This document shows positions 35,191 to 46,969 of a stretch of 64,000 nucleotides of DNA, one piece after another. The stretch spans positions 1,364,001 through 1,428,000 of the forward strand of contig CM028334.1 in the NCBI GenBank assembly GCA_016647705.1, given 5' to 3'. The notes under the pieces are model-generated. The model did no database searches. It had not been told where the DNA came from and saw only the letters and a list, made by a program, of their open reading frames with translations. This DNA comes from Eucommia ulmoides. Lineage: Eukaryota > Streptophyta > Magnoliopsida > Garryales > Eucommiaceae. Position numbers and translations under genes: made by a program. How positions within the stretch are numbered: the stretch's first letter is position 1; each line of letters starts with the position of its first letter.

Positions 35191-35780
35191 GTGAACCGGA
35201 CACCTCTTGGGTAACCCATTCCTTTATTTTTTATTTATTTTTTTTTTCGTTTTTCTGATAAGATTTGTCCGGATCAACTACGTGCACCTCGACTAATTAT
35301 CTTTCCAAACAATCTTAAGGACACATTCTTTTACATTAATCTGGTGTATTCAGAATTATATCTAAAAATTAATTTCGAAATGATTTTCTTGATTCTGATT
35401 GACAAAAAAAAATGACATTTTTTCTTGCCAACCGGATTAAGTAACCCATTTCTTTATAATATGTAGATTCACCGATCTTTCCCTTGTGAACCGGACACCT
35501 CTTGATTAACCCATTCCTTTATTTATTTATTTATTTTTTCTTCGTTTTTCTAATAAAGTTTGTCCGGATTAATTACGCGCACCTCAACTAATTACTTCAC
35601 CGGACAATCTTAAGAACACATTCTTTTACATTAATCTGATACATTCAAAATTACATCTAAAAATTAATTTCGAAATATTTTTTTTATTCTGATTGACAAA
35701 AAAATGACATTTTTCATTGCCAACTGAAACCCGTTCCATTATAACATGTAGATTCACCGATGATCTCAAAGGGTAAGGCT
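35191..35780 (+). repeat. Tandem duplication (~295-bp unit x2) upstream of psaH
   Basis: GTGAACCGGACACCTCTTG occurs at 35191 and 35486, and the following ~290 bases match. Each unit carries a SINE-like segment (TTTGTCCGGAT, ACATTCTTTTACATTAATCTG, GATTGACAAAA). An older relative of that segment lies at about 35030-35180. The second unit ends about 200 bases before the psaH start codon. Confidence 0.7.
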
Positions 35781-35855
35781 TATCCAACACAAATGAAATA
35801 GCACCACCCAATTGAGATTTCCCTCTCCCAAAAAAATCCCAATTCGCCACGTGGC
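35779..35855 (+). promoter_or_regulatory. I-box plus G-box upstream of psaH
   Basis: GCCACGTGGC (35846-35855) is a perfect palindromic G-box, about 120 bases before the psaH start codon. CTTATCC (35779-35785) is the complement of the I-box core GATAAG. The I-box/G-box pair is a known light-response unit of photosynthesis genes. Function here is inferred from position. Confidence 0.65.
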
Positions 35856-35974
35856 AACTCAAGATCCTCCTAAAATGATCAAAAGCCCCCCCAAAATTCA
35901 ATTTGGAGCATTCAATTTCAATCAATAAACAAACCCAGAAACAAAATTTCAGTTGGTTGTTTGAAGCCAAGGCC

Positions 35975-36728
35975 ATGGCATCTCTAGCCACCTTCGCCGG
36001 CGTCCAACCCACCGCCGTCAAGGGTCTCGCCGGAAGCTCCATTGCCGGAACTAAGCTCCATGGCAAACCCTCTCGCCTGGGTTTCAGACAACCCACCAAA
36101 CGCAGGTAAATTTTAATAAATTAGGTCTCGAAATTCCCTTTAAACAATCCTTTTTTAAGGAAAAAATTGGCGATTAGTCCCAAATTGCGGTAATATGTTG
36201 TTAGTTCCATTTAAAATATAAGTTTTGATTTAGTCTTTTAAATTAGATTTTGTTTACGTATTAATCCCACATGTGTTATGCATTGCGCACAGTTTAGAGA
36301 TAATTTAGTGAATAAATTCGTATTATAGTGAATATTGGTTACATATAACTAAAATAACTAAAAATCATATGTAACTATATTATATATATCTGTGTAATAT
36401 TAGTTATATATGTATTTGTGTAATATTTGTTGCATCTAATAAATATTCTATACAAAAATCAGTTTACTTTTAGTAACATGTATTTGTGTAATATTAGTTA
36501 CATGTTACAAATTACAGTAATATTTGTTACATCTAATTAAGGATGGTCATGGGCTTGGGGGCCCGCCCGGCCCGCCAAGCCCGCCCACTATTTTTTAGGG
36601 CTTGGGTATGTGTTTTGAGCCCGTGGGCCGGGCTTGGACTATAAAAGTTAGGCCCGAGTAAAATTAGGGTCGGGCTTGGGCAAGGCCAATATTTTATAGG
36701 GCCGACCCGGCCCGGCCCGAGGATTTAA

Positions 36729-36764
<36 letters not shown>

Positions 36765-38499
36765 GTGGCCTTTTTTGGTTGTAAAAATGCATGGTAATGA
36801 ATATGTTTGTGTAGATGAATCTTGTAGCAATGTATAAACTGCAGTTTTTTTTTTTTGGTTTGAATGTGATTGTGTTTGATTTGGGTTGATTTGGTTTGAA
36901 AAAAAAAAAAAACAATTATAGGGCCAGGCCGGCCCGAGGTTGGGCTAGGGCCCTAATTATTTTGATAGGGTCGGGCTTGGGAATAAAAACAAGGCCCGAA
37001 CTTAGGGCCGGGCACTTTTTTGTAATATCCTACCTAAAGCCAGCCCGAACCCGGCCCGGCCCATGACCAACCCTACATCTAATCAGTACTTTACACACAA
37101 ACTAGTTACATGTAATTGTACGAATGTAGGTGTGTGTATTAGGCTTTGCGCATATTTTAACATGCGGGACTAAAACACAAGTTGCAATTACACATGAGAC
37201 TTTTTAAAAAATAAGGATAAAATAAAATACTTGCGACCGAAACAACGTTGTTTGTTTAAGGTTTTTTGTTGTTGTATTTAGGGCTGGTGTTGTGATGGCT
37301 AAGTATGGTGAGAAGAGTGTGTATTTTGATTTGGAGGACTTGGGCAACACTACTGGACAGTGGGACTTGTACGGATCTGATTCACCTTCACCATACAACT
37401 CTCTTCAGGTAGGGCAAACAAAACCTTATTACCTGTTTGGTAAACTCCCAAATTGCGGTTTTTAAAAGTTTAAAATCAATTTACCCAAACCGTGTTTTGG
37501 TGGTGTGTAAACAGTGCACCAAACGGGGCCATATTGTGTTGGAGTAACTCTTTTGATTTATATAGTAGTAAGGAAACTGTCAAGTGATCGATGTATAATA
37601 GAAATTTAACAGTGTCTTTAAAAATGTAACCCCGATTTGTACGGATGATTTAATTACGAGGGAAGAGGGGCGAATTCTCGTAAACTTAGCTCTGATATGA
37701 GTTTTAGCTTAAAATCATATGGTATCAAGTGAAGTAACTTTAGAATTCCCAAGTGATCAGTATGGATCAGGAATCTAACAGTTTCTATTTTGAGAAAATT
37801 GAGAAGAGAAACAAAAATGTAGGAAAAAAAAAAAAAAAGTTTTGGAACAAAATTCTGGGAACAAAAGCTAATTTCAACTTTTTTTTAAATAGGAACAGAA
37901 ATTTGGGAACAAAAACACTAATGGCATGTTTGGTTGTCTATATTATCTTTTTTTTTTTTTTATGAATTGATTTTTATATTTTTTGTTTACATTTGATTTA
38001 ATGAAATTTTATATTGTTTATTTGGTTAATTTTTTCCAATTATATGAATTAGAGTTAAAATGGTTAATTAGCTAATTTTAAGTGTTTTTAATTCTTACAA
38101 CCAAACACCGAACTACGATAATTCATAAACTGATTAATTAAAAAGAATACAATTTACGAACTGAAGGACAACCAAATAGGCCCTAATAAACACCACCTAT
38201 GAATCCTAAATTTCGTGCGTTAGAATAATTCAGAGACAGAATATTGAGAGAGAATATATGACGATTGTATTGATATACGTGAGATTTTATGTAATACTTG
38301 TGTTTTGATTCCAATGCAGAGTAAATTTTTCGAGACATTTGCTGCTCCTTTCACCAAGAGAGGCTTATTGCTCAAGTTCTTGATTTTGGGAGGTGGCTCC
38401 ACCCTGGCCTACCTCAGCGCCACCGCCCCCGACGATGTTCTACCAATCAAGAAGGGCCCGCAGCTCCCGCCCAAGGTGGGCCCACGCGGCAAAATCTAA
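35975..38499 (+). CDS. psaH: Photosystem I reaction centre subunit VI (PSI-H) precursor
   Basis: Three exons (35975-36105, 37282-37408, 38320-38499), all GT-AG and in phase, encode 145 residues, the usual length. The first ~50 residues are rich in Ser/Ala/Lys and act as a chloroplast transit peptide. The mature part begins near [20 protein letters not shown] and carries the family block [20 protein letters not shown]. One membrane helix lies at about 101-120, and the C-terminus is [12 protein letters not shown] sits on the stroma-facing side of photosystem I and is needed for LHCII docking in state transitions. Start choice: ATG at 35975 (MASLAT, typical); an in-frame ATG 24 codons upstream lies in the leader. 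A repeat X copy split by a hAT MITE fills intron 1. Intron 2 has GTTCC-type repeats. Confidence 0.97.
36150..37215. repeat. Interspersed repeat X in psaH intron 1, split by a MITE
   Basis: The halves 36150-36537 and 37076-37215 form one copy of the repeat. They are interrupted by the hAT MITE at 36538-37075. Words: GCGATTAGTCCC at one end, ACAAGTTGCAATTACACATG at the other. Confidence 0.65.
36538..37075. mobile_element. hAT-type MITE 2 (538 bp, 8-bp TSD) in psaH intron 1
   Basis: The ends are TAAGGATGGTCATGGG and CCCATGACCAACCCTA. A perfect 8-base duplication CATCTAAT lies at 36530-36537 and 37076-37083. The GGCCCGGCCC subterminal words are as in copy 1. A (TA)n run is at 36734-36760. Confidence 0.85.
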
Positions 38500-38887
38500 A
38501 AACAAAAAGACCCGCCTTCTTCAACATTTAAAATGTATCGTTTTTCTGTGTGTTCTTCCAAATGCTTGTAAGTATCTAAAATCTCTAAAAAGCGCCCGTC
38601 GATTCTCGTATTTTCCAATTTAACCTTAATTGTTTTTTTGTTCTTGATTGTGCATAAAAGGAGAGGAGGACTCTTATTGGTATCGAGTAAGAAACACACA
38701 AGAACATAGTTAGGTATACATAGGAAAACATATATATCAAGTGCTTCAGAAACCAATAGGTTCCCTATATACTAAAAAAACAAATAATTACTTCTAAAAA
38801 TTCCTAAAAATTTACTCACTCTAAACCCTATCTCTATACCAAGTCATTCTCTTCGTATCCGACTTGAGTTAGTAATCGTTTTTCTTC

Positions 38888-41800
38888 TCAATGCCTAGAC
38901 GTGGGGCTTCGAATTCCTCCCAAAGTCTCTATATAAGAGAATTTCTTGGCGGTCACAATGTTTGGCGGTTTGCTGAAGTACTTTGAATCGGCTTCTTTTA
39001 AGTCTTTCTTTGTTTTGGCATCTACTTGATCGATAGACCACCCCATGAAATCCGATAATGTCTTTGAATTTGGCGTTTTTGGCGAGTCTAGATTGTCTGA
39101 ATCCTCTTTGGCCGACTGTGATTCTTTGAAAGATTGCATTTTTTGTTCTAAAATCGATGGGTTTTGAGTTATTGAATCCGCGTGTAGAACGTCTTCTATT
39201 CGCGAGAGGACCGTGAATGCCAAGCTCTCCAATATTCTCGAATAGCTCTCCAAAATGGCTTGTCCGACGTCCTATAAAAGGCGAACATTAGAGAAGGGAC
39301 TAGTTAATATTAACTGGTTAGTTGAAATCTTTCAGTTAATATTAACTAATTGTTGAATTTATATTGTTAATATCAACTAAAAGTGAAAAAAATAAGGCAT
39401 TGTTTGATAATGCTTCTTAAGTACTGAAAGCAAATAAAATACGCTAAATTTTAAAAGTAGAGTTTGTTTTATACTTAAAAAGGTAAAAACGTGATTTTAG
39501 TACTTTTTTCGAATAAAAGATTGGTGGATATCGATGGATTAGAACCTCTTTTAGCCGCTTTTTTCAGTCATGTATGAATAAAAAAAAAATTTAATTTTTT
39601 CCGATTAAGAGATAATTTATAGAGATAATAATAATTTTTTGTCAAATTATTATTTTTCTTTTATTTTAAAATGTACTATAAAAAAAGTGTTACCAAACGG
39701 AGTCTAAGTTGCTCGAAAAATAGGACAAAAAAATATAGAAAACATTAGATAGATGACTGTATAATAAGAACCTCAAGAAGCAATCTAAAAGCGAATTGAG
39801 AAAAGGATAATTTCTTTTTTTCTTACTTTGTTGTATTGGATTTTGCTAATGTCGAGCGAAGATTGAGGGAGACCTGGGAACCGTTGCTTGAGAATTAGCA
39901 ATACCGTTTCTGCTCTCTCTTCGAATTGTTCTCTCTTTTCTAAGCTTACGCCCGAACCCCAAGTGGATTTTCCGTCTTTAGCGTTCATCTTCCTCCTCCA
40001 TATCACCACGGAGGCCTCGATACGATTCTTGAGGTCAAGAATTTTATGCTCCGATGATAAATCCAACATCGATAAGAACCCCTCAGGATCAAAGTATTCG
40101 TCGGTTATACTTTTATAGATCGATTCTCCTAAGCTTGCCCTTCCATTCTACCACAGTAAGAGGAAAACAATAGTGAGAAAAAAATAAATGTGCATGTATA
40201 TATATATATATATATTCCCTTACTTGGGAAAATTATTACTTTATCCTTAAATTAATTCATTTTTCATTTTTATCACTTTTTTTCTTGTTGATTTATTAGT
40301 TGTTCGAATAAGATTTTAGTTTTCTAGTTAATATCAACTATACGTTGAATTTGTATTTGATATTATTATTGAAATCAACTAAAATGTTATTGCCTCCTAA
40401 AAAGTAAGTTGCTCTGAAAAAAAAAAAGGAAAAAGTATTAAAAATTTAAAATCTATCCAGTTGATATCAACTGTATGTTGAATTTGTGTATGATATCATA
40501 CCTGAAATCAACTAAAACGTTGCTAAGAACTAAAAAATGAGTACTCCAAAAGCATGACAAAATTAAAATATATATATATATATATTAAAAATAGATGATT
40601 ATAGGTAGAAATTCGATACAGTTGATATATATATATGTTGAATTTGTGCATAATATCATAGTTGAAATCAACTAAATGTTGCTAAGAACTAAAAAATGAG
40701 TACTCTAAAAAAAATGACAAAAACTAAAATAGAGGACCATAGAATTTTTATTTTATTTTTTTCATTTTACCTTGGGGAGAGATTCGATGTAGTTCTCCGG
40801 GATCTCCATTTCGGACAAAACTTGAGTGTTTATAGCCATGGCTGCTTTGAGTACTTGGTTCACTGAATCCTTTTGAAACTGCACCCATTTTCGGGTAACA
40901 TCCGATAATCCATTTTGGGGAACCTTAGGAACCGGTATCCACCATTTGTCGTCTTTTCTCTGGTTTTTTCCTGATTTTTGAGACTCCTCGTCGTCTTTTG
41001 ATATGTAATAAAACTCGTTTTGATCTCTAAAATTGTCCAGACAATCCTGTTTATCAGTATAAAACCGTTCAGTAAGCATACATAAATATGTATACATGGT
41101 TTGGATGATTAGAACCGGATTAAGAACGTTTTTTCTTCTTACAATTAGCATAGCGTCGAGCTTCCTCAAGGCAGGAATGTTCATGTGAAGATCGGTTCGT
41201 TGCATTGTTACCATTACCTTAAAATCCAAGAAACCGAAAACCCTTGTCAAAAGATGTGTTCTTGTGTGTGTATATACAATATGTATATATCTATTGTGAG
41301 AAAGGGAGAGTGTTCTACCTCCATGCTGGCTCCATCTTTAAGCTTTTGTTTAGAAGGGACAAACTCAACAATGTGGTCTGTAACAGATAAAAGCCAATCT
41401 ATTTCTTTCCTCCACTTTGATTTCCTCTCTGCAGGCATTGGCTCCAGCCTCTTTTGCTCACCAAACACAGAAGCTGCATTTTGTTTCAATCACATTTTAA
41501 AAAATCAAAAAATTAATTGGCTAATATATATATATATATATATATATTAAATTTTTTGTTGGATTTATCTCACGTCGGATGTGGAAGGAACAAGTTATAA
41601 ATGTGAGGAAAAATCTCACATTGTAAGTTAGTTTTTGGAATTGAGAGAGGTACAAGACCATCTTACACTGGTATCAGAGTTCAAGTTACAACTATTTTGA
41701 CCCAATAGTCACAGAGGGAGAAACTGGTCTAGGATTAGCCGACCAAAAGCCCGGGTTGGTAGTTTGATTATAAGTGTGGGGAAAAATCTCAACTCATGAG

Positions 41801-43008
41801 TTAGCTTTTGAGGTTAAGAGATGACTAAAACCATCTTATACTGGTATCAAAGCCCAGGTTAAAACAACTTTGGCCAATAATCACAAAGAGAGAAATTGGT
41901 CAAAGGTTAGCCGACCAAATGCCCGATGTGTGGGGGAGAGTATTGGGTTTATCCCACATCAGATATAAAAGGGATTAATAGTCAGGTTATAAGTGTGAGG
42001 GAAAATCTCACCTCATGAGTTAGGCTTTTGCAACTTTGCGGTTGAGAGAGACCCAAGACGGCTCTACATTTTCCTCTAATTTTCATATATATATATATAT
42101 TGTGAATTACCTGAGAGATTAGTTATGGCATTTGATAATGCCAAAGCTGAAGAAACACCCTTTCCTCCTCCAGACATATCCTCTCCCAGAAGCAATTTTG
42201 CAAATCTTTCCTTCATCATTTCCATATCTAATGAAAAATATATGAAAATAAATAAATAAATTATATTTAAATATAATTCAAAAATAAAAATAAAAATCAT
42301 CAAAATTCTTCAAAAACTTGGAACAATATCCGTTTTTCACAAAATTGTTTCTAAAAATTTGGAAACAGAATCAAAAACAATTTTTTGCTCCGATTATTTT
42401 TTATTTCAAAAAATTAAGAACGAAAAAAATTGGTCCCGGAAGGAATTTTGCAAATCTTTCCTTCATCATTTCCGTATCCACCAAAAAATAAATAAATATA
42501 ATTCCAAAAAAAAAATCATGAAATTTAGCATTTTGATAACCTATGCTTGTAGCTCTAAGGAAAGAGAGAAAAGGCTTCAAGGCCTCATTTGTTTTAGTGT
42601 TTCTGTTCCCAGAAAACTTGGAAAAATACAAAAATCTGGAACAATTATGGTATATTTTCATTTTTTTAAAACATGGGAACCAAATAGAAAACATTTTTTT
42701 TTTCCCGAAAAATTGAGAACAAAAACAAAAATATGAGAACAAAAACACTAAATTAATGACTTGCCAGCGGATTGTTTATCAGGGCCACCACCACCACCTC
42801 TTTCACTAGCCAAATGCGACCTAGTCCTATCGCCACCCCGGTTAAGAGGCAAACCGATATGTTGCTTTTCCATGTTGGTGGGAGAAACCAATTCATCGTT
42901 TTCTTGAACAGGATTTGGAGATTTTCCTCCTGAATTTTCATACATTCCTTTGAAATGGAAGAGACGAGACTGATAGATCTCTTGTTCTTCCTCGAGCGCT
43001 CGAACCAT
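38888..43008 (-). CDS. ROPGEF14: RopGEF (PRONE domain), ROPGEF14-like
   Basis: Seven exons in transcript order: 43008-42765, 42227-42111, 41473-41319, 41217-41143, 41046-40771, 40147-39827, 39271-38888. They are in phase throughout and encode 523 residues. All introns are GT-AG except the first, which uses a GC donor (G|GCAAGT). The plant-specific PRONE domain covers about residues 82-440. Its blocks include [94 protein letters not shown] and [24 protein letters not shown] proteins exchange GDP for GTP on ROP small GTPases at the plasma membrane, controlling polar growth downstream of receptor kinases. The variable C-terminal tail ends RSPTSRH. From memory the PRONE blocks look closest to Arabidopsis ROPGEF14; the family call is firm, the subtype tentative. 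An ATG further upstream (43037) is in another frame. The gene converges on psaH, with stop codons 389 bases apart. Confidence 0.92.
41557..42068 (+). mobile_element. TRIM-like family 1 array with three terminal repeats, in RopGEF intron 2
   Basis: Terminal repeat 1 (41557-41667, TGTTGG...TTACA) is followed after one base by TGGTATCAGAG, a good primer-binding site. An internal part and a partial repeat 2 (about 41750-41850) follow, then a second TGGTATCAAAGC, a second internal part, the purine tract GTGTGGGGGAGAG and repeat 3 (41941-42068). No coding sequence. It is oriented opposite to the host gene. Confidence 0.75.
42430..42530 (-). repeat. Duplicated 5' edge of RopGEF exon 2 (decoy)
   Basis: The segment repeats about 100-110 bases of the intron 1/exon 2 junction (42190-42300), shifted by exactly 240 bases into intron 1. 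On the minus strand it still reads MMKERFAKF, but the acceptor AG before the codon for Asp has become TG and the frame soon degrades. The sequence between the copies is of the GTTCC-repeat type. Confidence 0.8.
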
Positions 43009-43374
43009 TTCTCTCTCCCTCCCCTCTTGATCAGCAAAAACTATTCAAAAAAGAAAAACAGAGGAAGAACAGAGCATGTCAATGGTGGAAGCAGCAAATT
43101 GATTGATGCTTCCAGTTCTTGCTTTTTTTTCTTTTTTTTTGTTTTTTTTGGGAATTTGGGTTTTGTGAGAAGGAGAAATTGGGGTGGATGGTTGATAAGG
43201 GCTTGTTTGGCTGTATTTTTTTTTTTTTAGTTTTTTGTTTCTGTCATTCTGTGACTTGGTGGAAGAACGTGGGGTGCATGTCTTTAAGGAACAATGAAGC
43301 AAGACAGCAAGACATGTCAATGAGAATAAACAAGAAGAAAGAAGATAAAAAAAGGTTGCTTTTTTTTTTTTTTT
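43009..43374. other. RopGEF upstream region
   Basis: Upstream of the RopGEF start on the minus strand. It contains T runs at about 43120-43150, 43215-43230 and 43358-43376. Specific promoter elements cannot be assigned. Confidence 0.4.
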
Positions 43375-43862
43375 TTCACACTTTGTACCCCCAAGGTTGA
43401 CCAAAATCTCACTTTGGTCCTCTCATGCTTTTAATTTGAAGAAATAACAAGTTTCCTGATCATCCCAGTACAATACAAGTCATTATTCTCATTACAATTA
43501 TGGCGATAAAATAGTCAGTTGTTGCACATGTGACTGTTTTTAAGAGATTTTATGGGGCATTTTCAGCCTCCGCCTTTCCTCTCGCTTATTCTCCTTCCTG
43601 CCCAAATACTCAGAAGTCGAAAACATATATAAGTTTTTTAAAAAAAAATATGAAGGGCGAAGGAATAAGATGGAAATGCCCCTCTTGGAAAGTTAAATGC
43701 ACGGCTGGTGACGGTTTACCTTTTAAAATTATAATGAAACTACTGATTTGGATTGAAGTGAGATCATTACAAAACTTCAGATTGTCGTGTGTTCAAATTG
43801 AAACTAAAGCGACCAAATCGAAATAATGGTCAAATTTTAGAGGTGCAAAGTGTCAAAACCCC
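43375..43862. mobile_element. MITE with TTTTGACACTTTG-type ends
   Basis: Left arm CACACTTTGTACCCCC, right arm GGTGCAAAGTGTCAAAACCC, inverted relative to each other. TTTGGTCC and TTCATTACA-type subterminal words are shared with 19430 and 20418. Confidence 0.55.
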
Positions 43863-44705
43863 ATTATTTTGTTCCAAATTTACCCTTCTTAATGGTGGGA
43901 GAATTGGATGGTTTTGCATTAGTTTTGGCAAAGTCAAGCCTTGCAAAGAGTTTCAATGGATGACTATCCCCCTCTCTCTCTATCTCTCACTTTCTCTCTC
44001 TAAAAATAGGCAATCTAGAAGATGGATTCATGGGATTTTCAAGAGGCATATGCCTTTATCTCTTTATCTTTTTTTTTTTTTTTTTTGAAGGGCTAATTTA
44101 TTGAATATCCAGTTTTAAGAGACTTATAGAGCATGAAAACAGAGTCCCCTGCATTAGCAAAGGATCAAAAAAACAGAGCATGGATCATAGTTTCGAAATT
44201 TCAAAATTGAATTTGAATTTTTTTTTTCAATCATGATTTTATCTTTCAAATTGTCCACTTGAATAAATGGAAATTTTTAAATAAAAAAAAAAAAATCCTT
44301 TTGATCGTCCCAAAAAATGAACTTTTAGCATCAAATAACAAAATAATCTTTTTATTTCTTCTGTTTATGTTCCCAAAAAAATTAGAAGGTATAATGATTT
44401 TTTCCCCATAAATGGGTCGGTGTTCAGTTGGCCTCTACTATTTAATATTCAACATATTTGATCATTTATTATTGAATTTGGGTTCAATTTGACTCAATTG
44501 ATAACGGTGTTAGCTAATTTAAACGAAAATATGTCACACGTGACGTGAGTTGAATCAGGGGTATATTGATATGTTTGAAAGTTATAATTTACAAAGATAT
44601 ATAAAGAGTCTATATATAGAGAATGACTAAAATTTTCTTAGAGAGATTAACATTTAACTTGGTGAGTTAAGACTCATATACATATATTAACAATAAAGAC
44701 GGTGA
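43863..44705. other. Intergenic, no gene recognised
   Basis: CT-rich patch at about 43970-44010 and T/A runs; nothing further supported. Confidence 0.4.
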
Positions 44706-44713
44706 GTCAACAC

Positions 44714-44994
44714 TAGGGATGGTCATGGGCCGGGCTGGGCTTAGACTAGTGTATTACAAAAAAACGTTGGGCCCTAGCCCGGTGATCGGGCCTTAATTTT
44801 ATGCCCAAGCCCGGCCCTATAAGAAAAATCTAAGCCCAAAGTCCAGCCCACGGGCCCTCGGCCCTATTTTTTTATTTTTTTTTAAATTTCAAAAATAAAT
44901 ACAAAAAATTCAACACCAAACCAATAAGAAATATTAAAATTACAATTTTTAAAGGAAACCAATATTCCAAATATTAGGATTGTATTGTAATGTA

Positions 44995-45025
<31 letters not shown>

Positions 45026-45225
45026 TATTTTATTTTTTTTAAATATTCTTCGGGTCGGGCCTGGCCGGGCTTAAAATTTTTGGGCAAGCCCCGCCCTAAT
45101 TTTGATCGGCCCCTAATGCCTAGGCCCAAACGCGGCCCATGAGCTTAAACCCTAAGCCCAAACCCTAAAAAAATAGGGTTGGGCCGTTCGAGCTGGGCAG
45201 GCCCCCAGGCCTATGATCATCCCTA
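44714..45225. mobile_element. hAT-type MITE 3 (512 bp, 8-bp TSD)
   Basis: Starts TAGGGATGGTCATGGGC and ends ATGATCATCCCTA. A perfect 8-base duplication GTCAACAC lies at 44706-44713 and 45226-45233. GGGCC-rich arms surround an AT-rich centre with a (TA)n run. Confidence 0.85.
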
Positions 45226-45233
45226 GTCAACAC

Positions 45234-46840
45234 CAACAACAATAAAGGTGGTGGATGGTTTGGATTTATTTTCTATTTTATTTCTTAAAAAAAAACATTT
45301 TTTTTATTCTACACACACACACACACAAAAAAAAAGGAAATATATAGATATTTTTCTATTTCTATTTTTACTTTTTTATAATAAAAAAATCTTATCCTCT
45401 AAATTGTTTGTTTATAAAGTAGAACATTATGCTAGAAAATAATGATATAACTTGTCTTCTTCTATTTGTCAAGGATTTATCAAAATATTATTAAGAAAAT
45501 TAGCATATTCTTCTTAAAACTAGTCGATTATAATTTTTTATCAGTTAATTTTCTTTTCTTTTTATTTTTAATCTTTGAATTAACATTAATCACATCGAAT
45601 CTATCAAGTTAATGTTAATTAGACATAAAATTTACATTTAATATCAGCTACAGATCCAATAAATTAGTTGAGGAGGGTTAAATGGGCTATGAAAAATTCT
45701 GGAGAATTTTAATTGATTTTTTCTAAAAATATAGGAATATTCGTAAAAAAATTCAAAAATTCAAGCGGGTTTGAGTCCTGGGCACCAAGCAGCTCGCCTA
45801 ATGTTTAACACCATAGTTAATATATTAACTAATCACTAAAACAATAAATATTTTTTTAAAAAATTTAAAATTAAAATAAATTTAAATAATGGAGTTTCGG
45901 TGAACAGTCTATAAATTTAAATTTTTTGTCCATACAATCCATACTACAATAATTTTTTCATAAGTTCAAAGTTATTGTACTAAATAAAAGTCACTACAAT
46001 TTTTTATATGAAAAAATTACAGTATTTTTAGAATGTTGACAAAATTATTGAATTTTTTGGAATCAAAACTATAAATTATTAAAAAAAATTAAAATTCAAA
46101 AATAAAAGTATATATACGAGAAAACCCAAAAACAGTAGGGATAATTGGTCAATAGTCCCAAATATATAGCCTGGTTCATAATCTATTTTATTTTTATTTT
46201 AATTTGAGTATAAATTCTTTAATTATATTTTGACTTGTGTTTTTATCTCATAATTAATACTCTCTTATATTTCCAATCAAATTATTTAAATTAAAGTTTG
46301 CATTGTCTACCGTCGGCGCCACGATCCGTCGCTGCCTCCCGTCAAACCTCAAGACTCCAATAGCAAAAGTCCAACCACCAGCCCTCGGAATTTTGTTAAT
46401 CATATGTAACTATTTTTCTTTAATATATTTTTTAGTTACATGTAACTATTTTTTTAAAGTATTTTTCAATTGCATAATTATTTCTTAATATATTTTTTAG
46501 TATCGTTTTTTAAGTGTATTTTTAGATCATTCACATAATTTTTAGACGACCGACAATCGAAAATTTTGTTGAATATGACTAAAAAGATGTATCTAAAATG
46601 TATATTGAAAAAATATTACTTAAACGTAGTTGAATGTAACTAAAAATAATTTCGGCCAATGACCGGCGACCAGAATTTGGTGACAAGCAATGATTGGAAT
46701 TTGACGATGGGAGTCCGACGGCTGGCAGCGGTAGGATACCCGTTGGTTTCGCAACCCTGATTGAAACATTTATTTAGAGATTAAAATTATTTATTTAATT
46801 TTTTTTTATTAATTTAATATTGTTGTGAACTCGCCGGCTG
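45234..46840. other. Intergenic upstream of the reductase locus
   Basis: AT-rich, with a (CA)n run at about 45312-45326. A GC-richer patch at 46305-46390 and another at 46650-46760 carry no convincing gene. Confidence 0.4.
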
Positions 46841-46969
46841 TGGCATGTACGTCAAACTGATCTTCATGCGTTGCTCAATAAGTCAAAATCCGCCAATCAA
46901 ACATACGCAATCAATCCTTCCCCACGATTTGGGAGCAGAATCCGGATCGGAACTCACGCCCGATCTCCA

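Noticed and set aside
42753..43037. Alternative start of the RopGEF at 43037
   Set aside because: That frame does not run into the PRONE exons; the frame starting at 43008 does.
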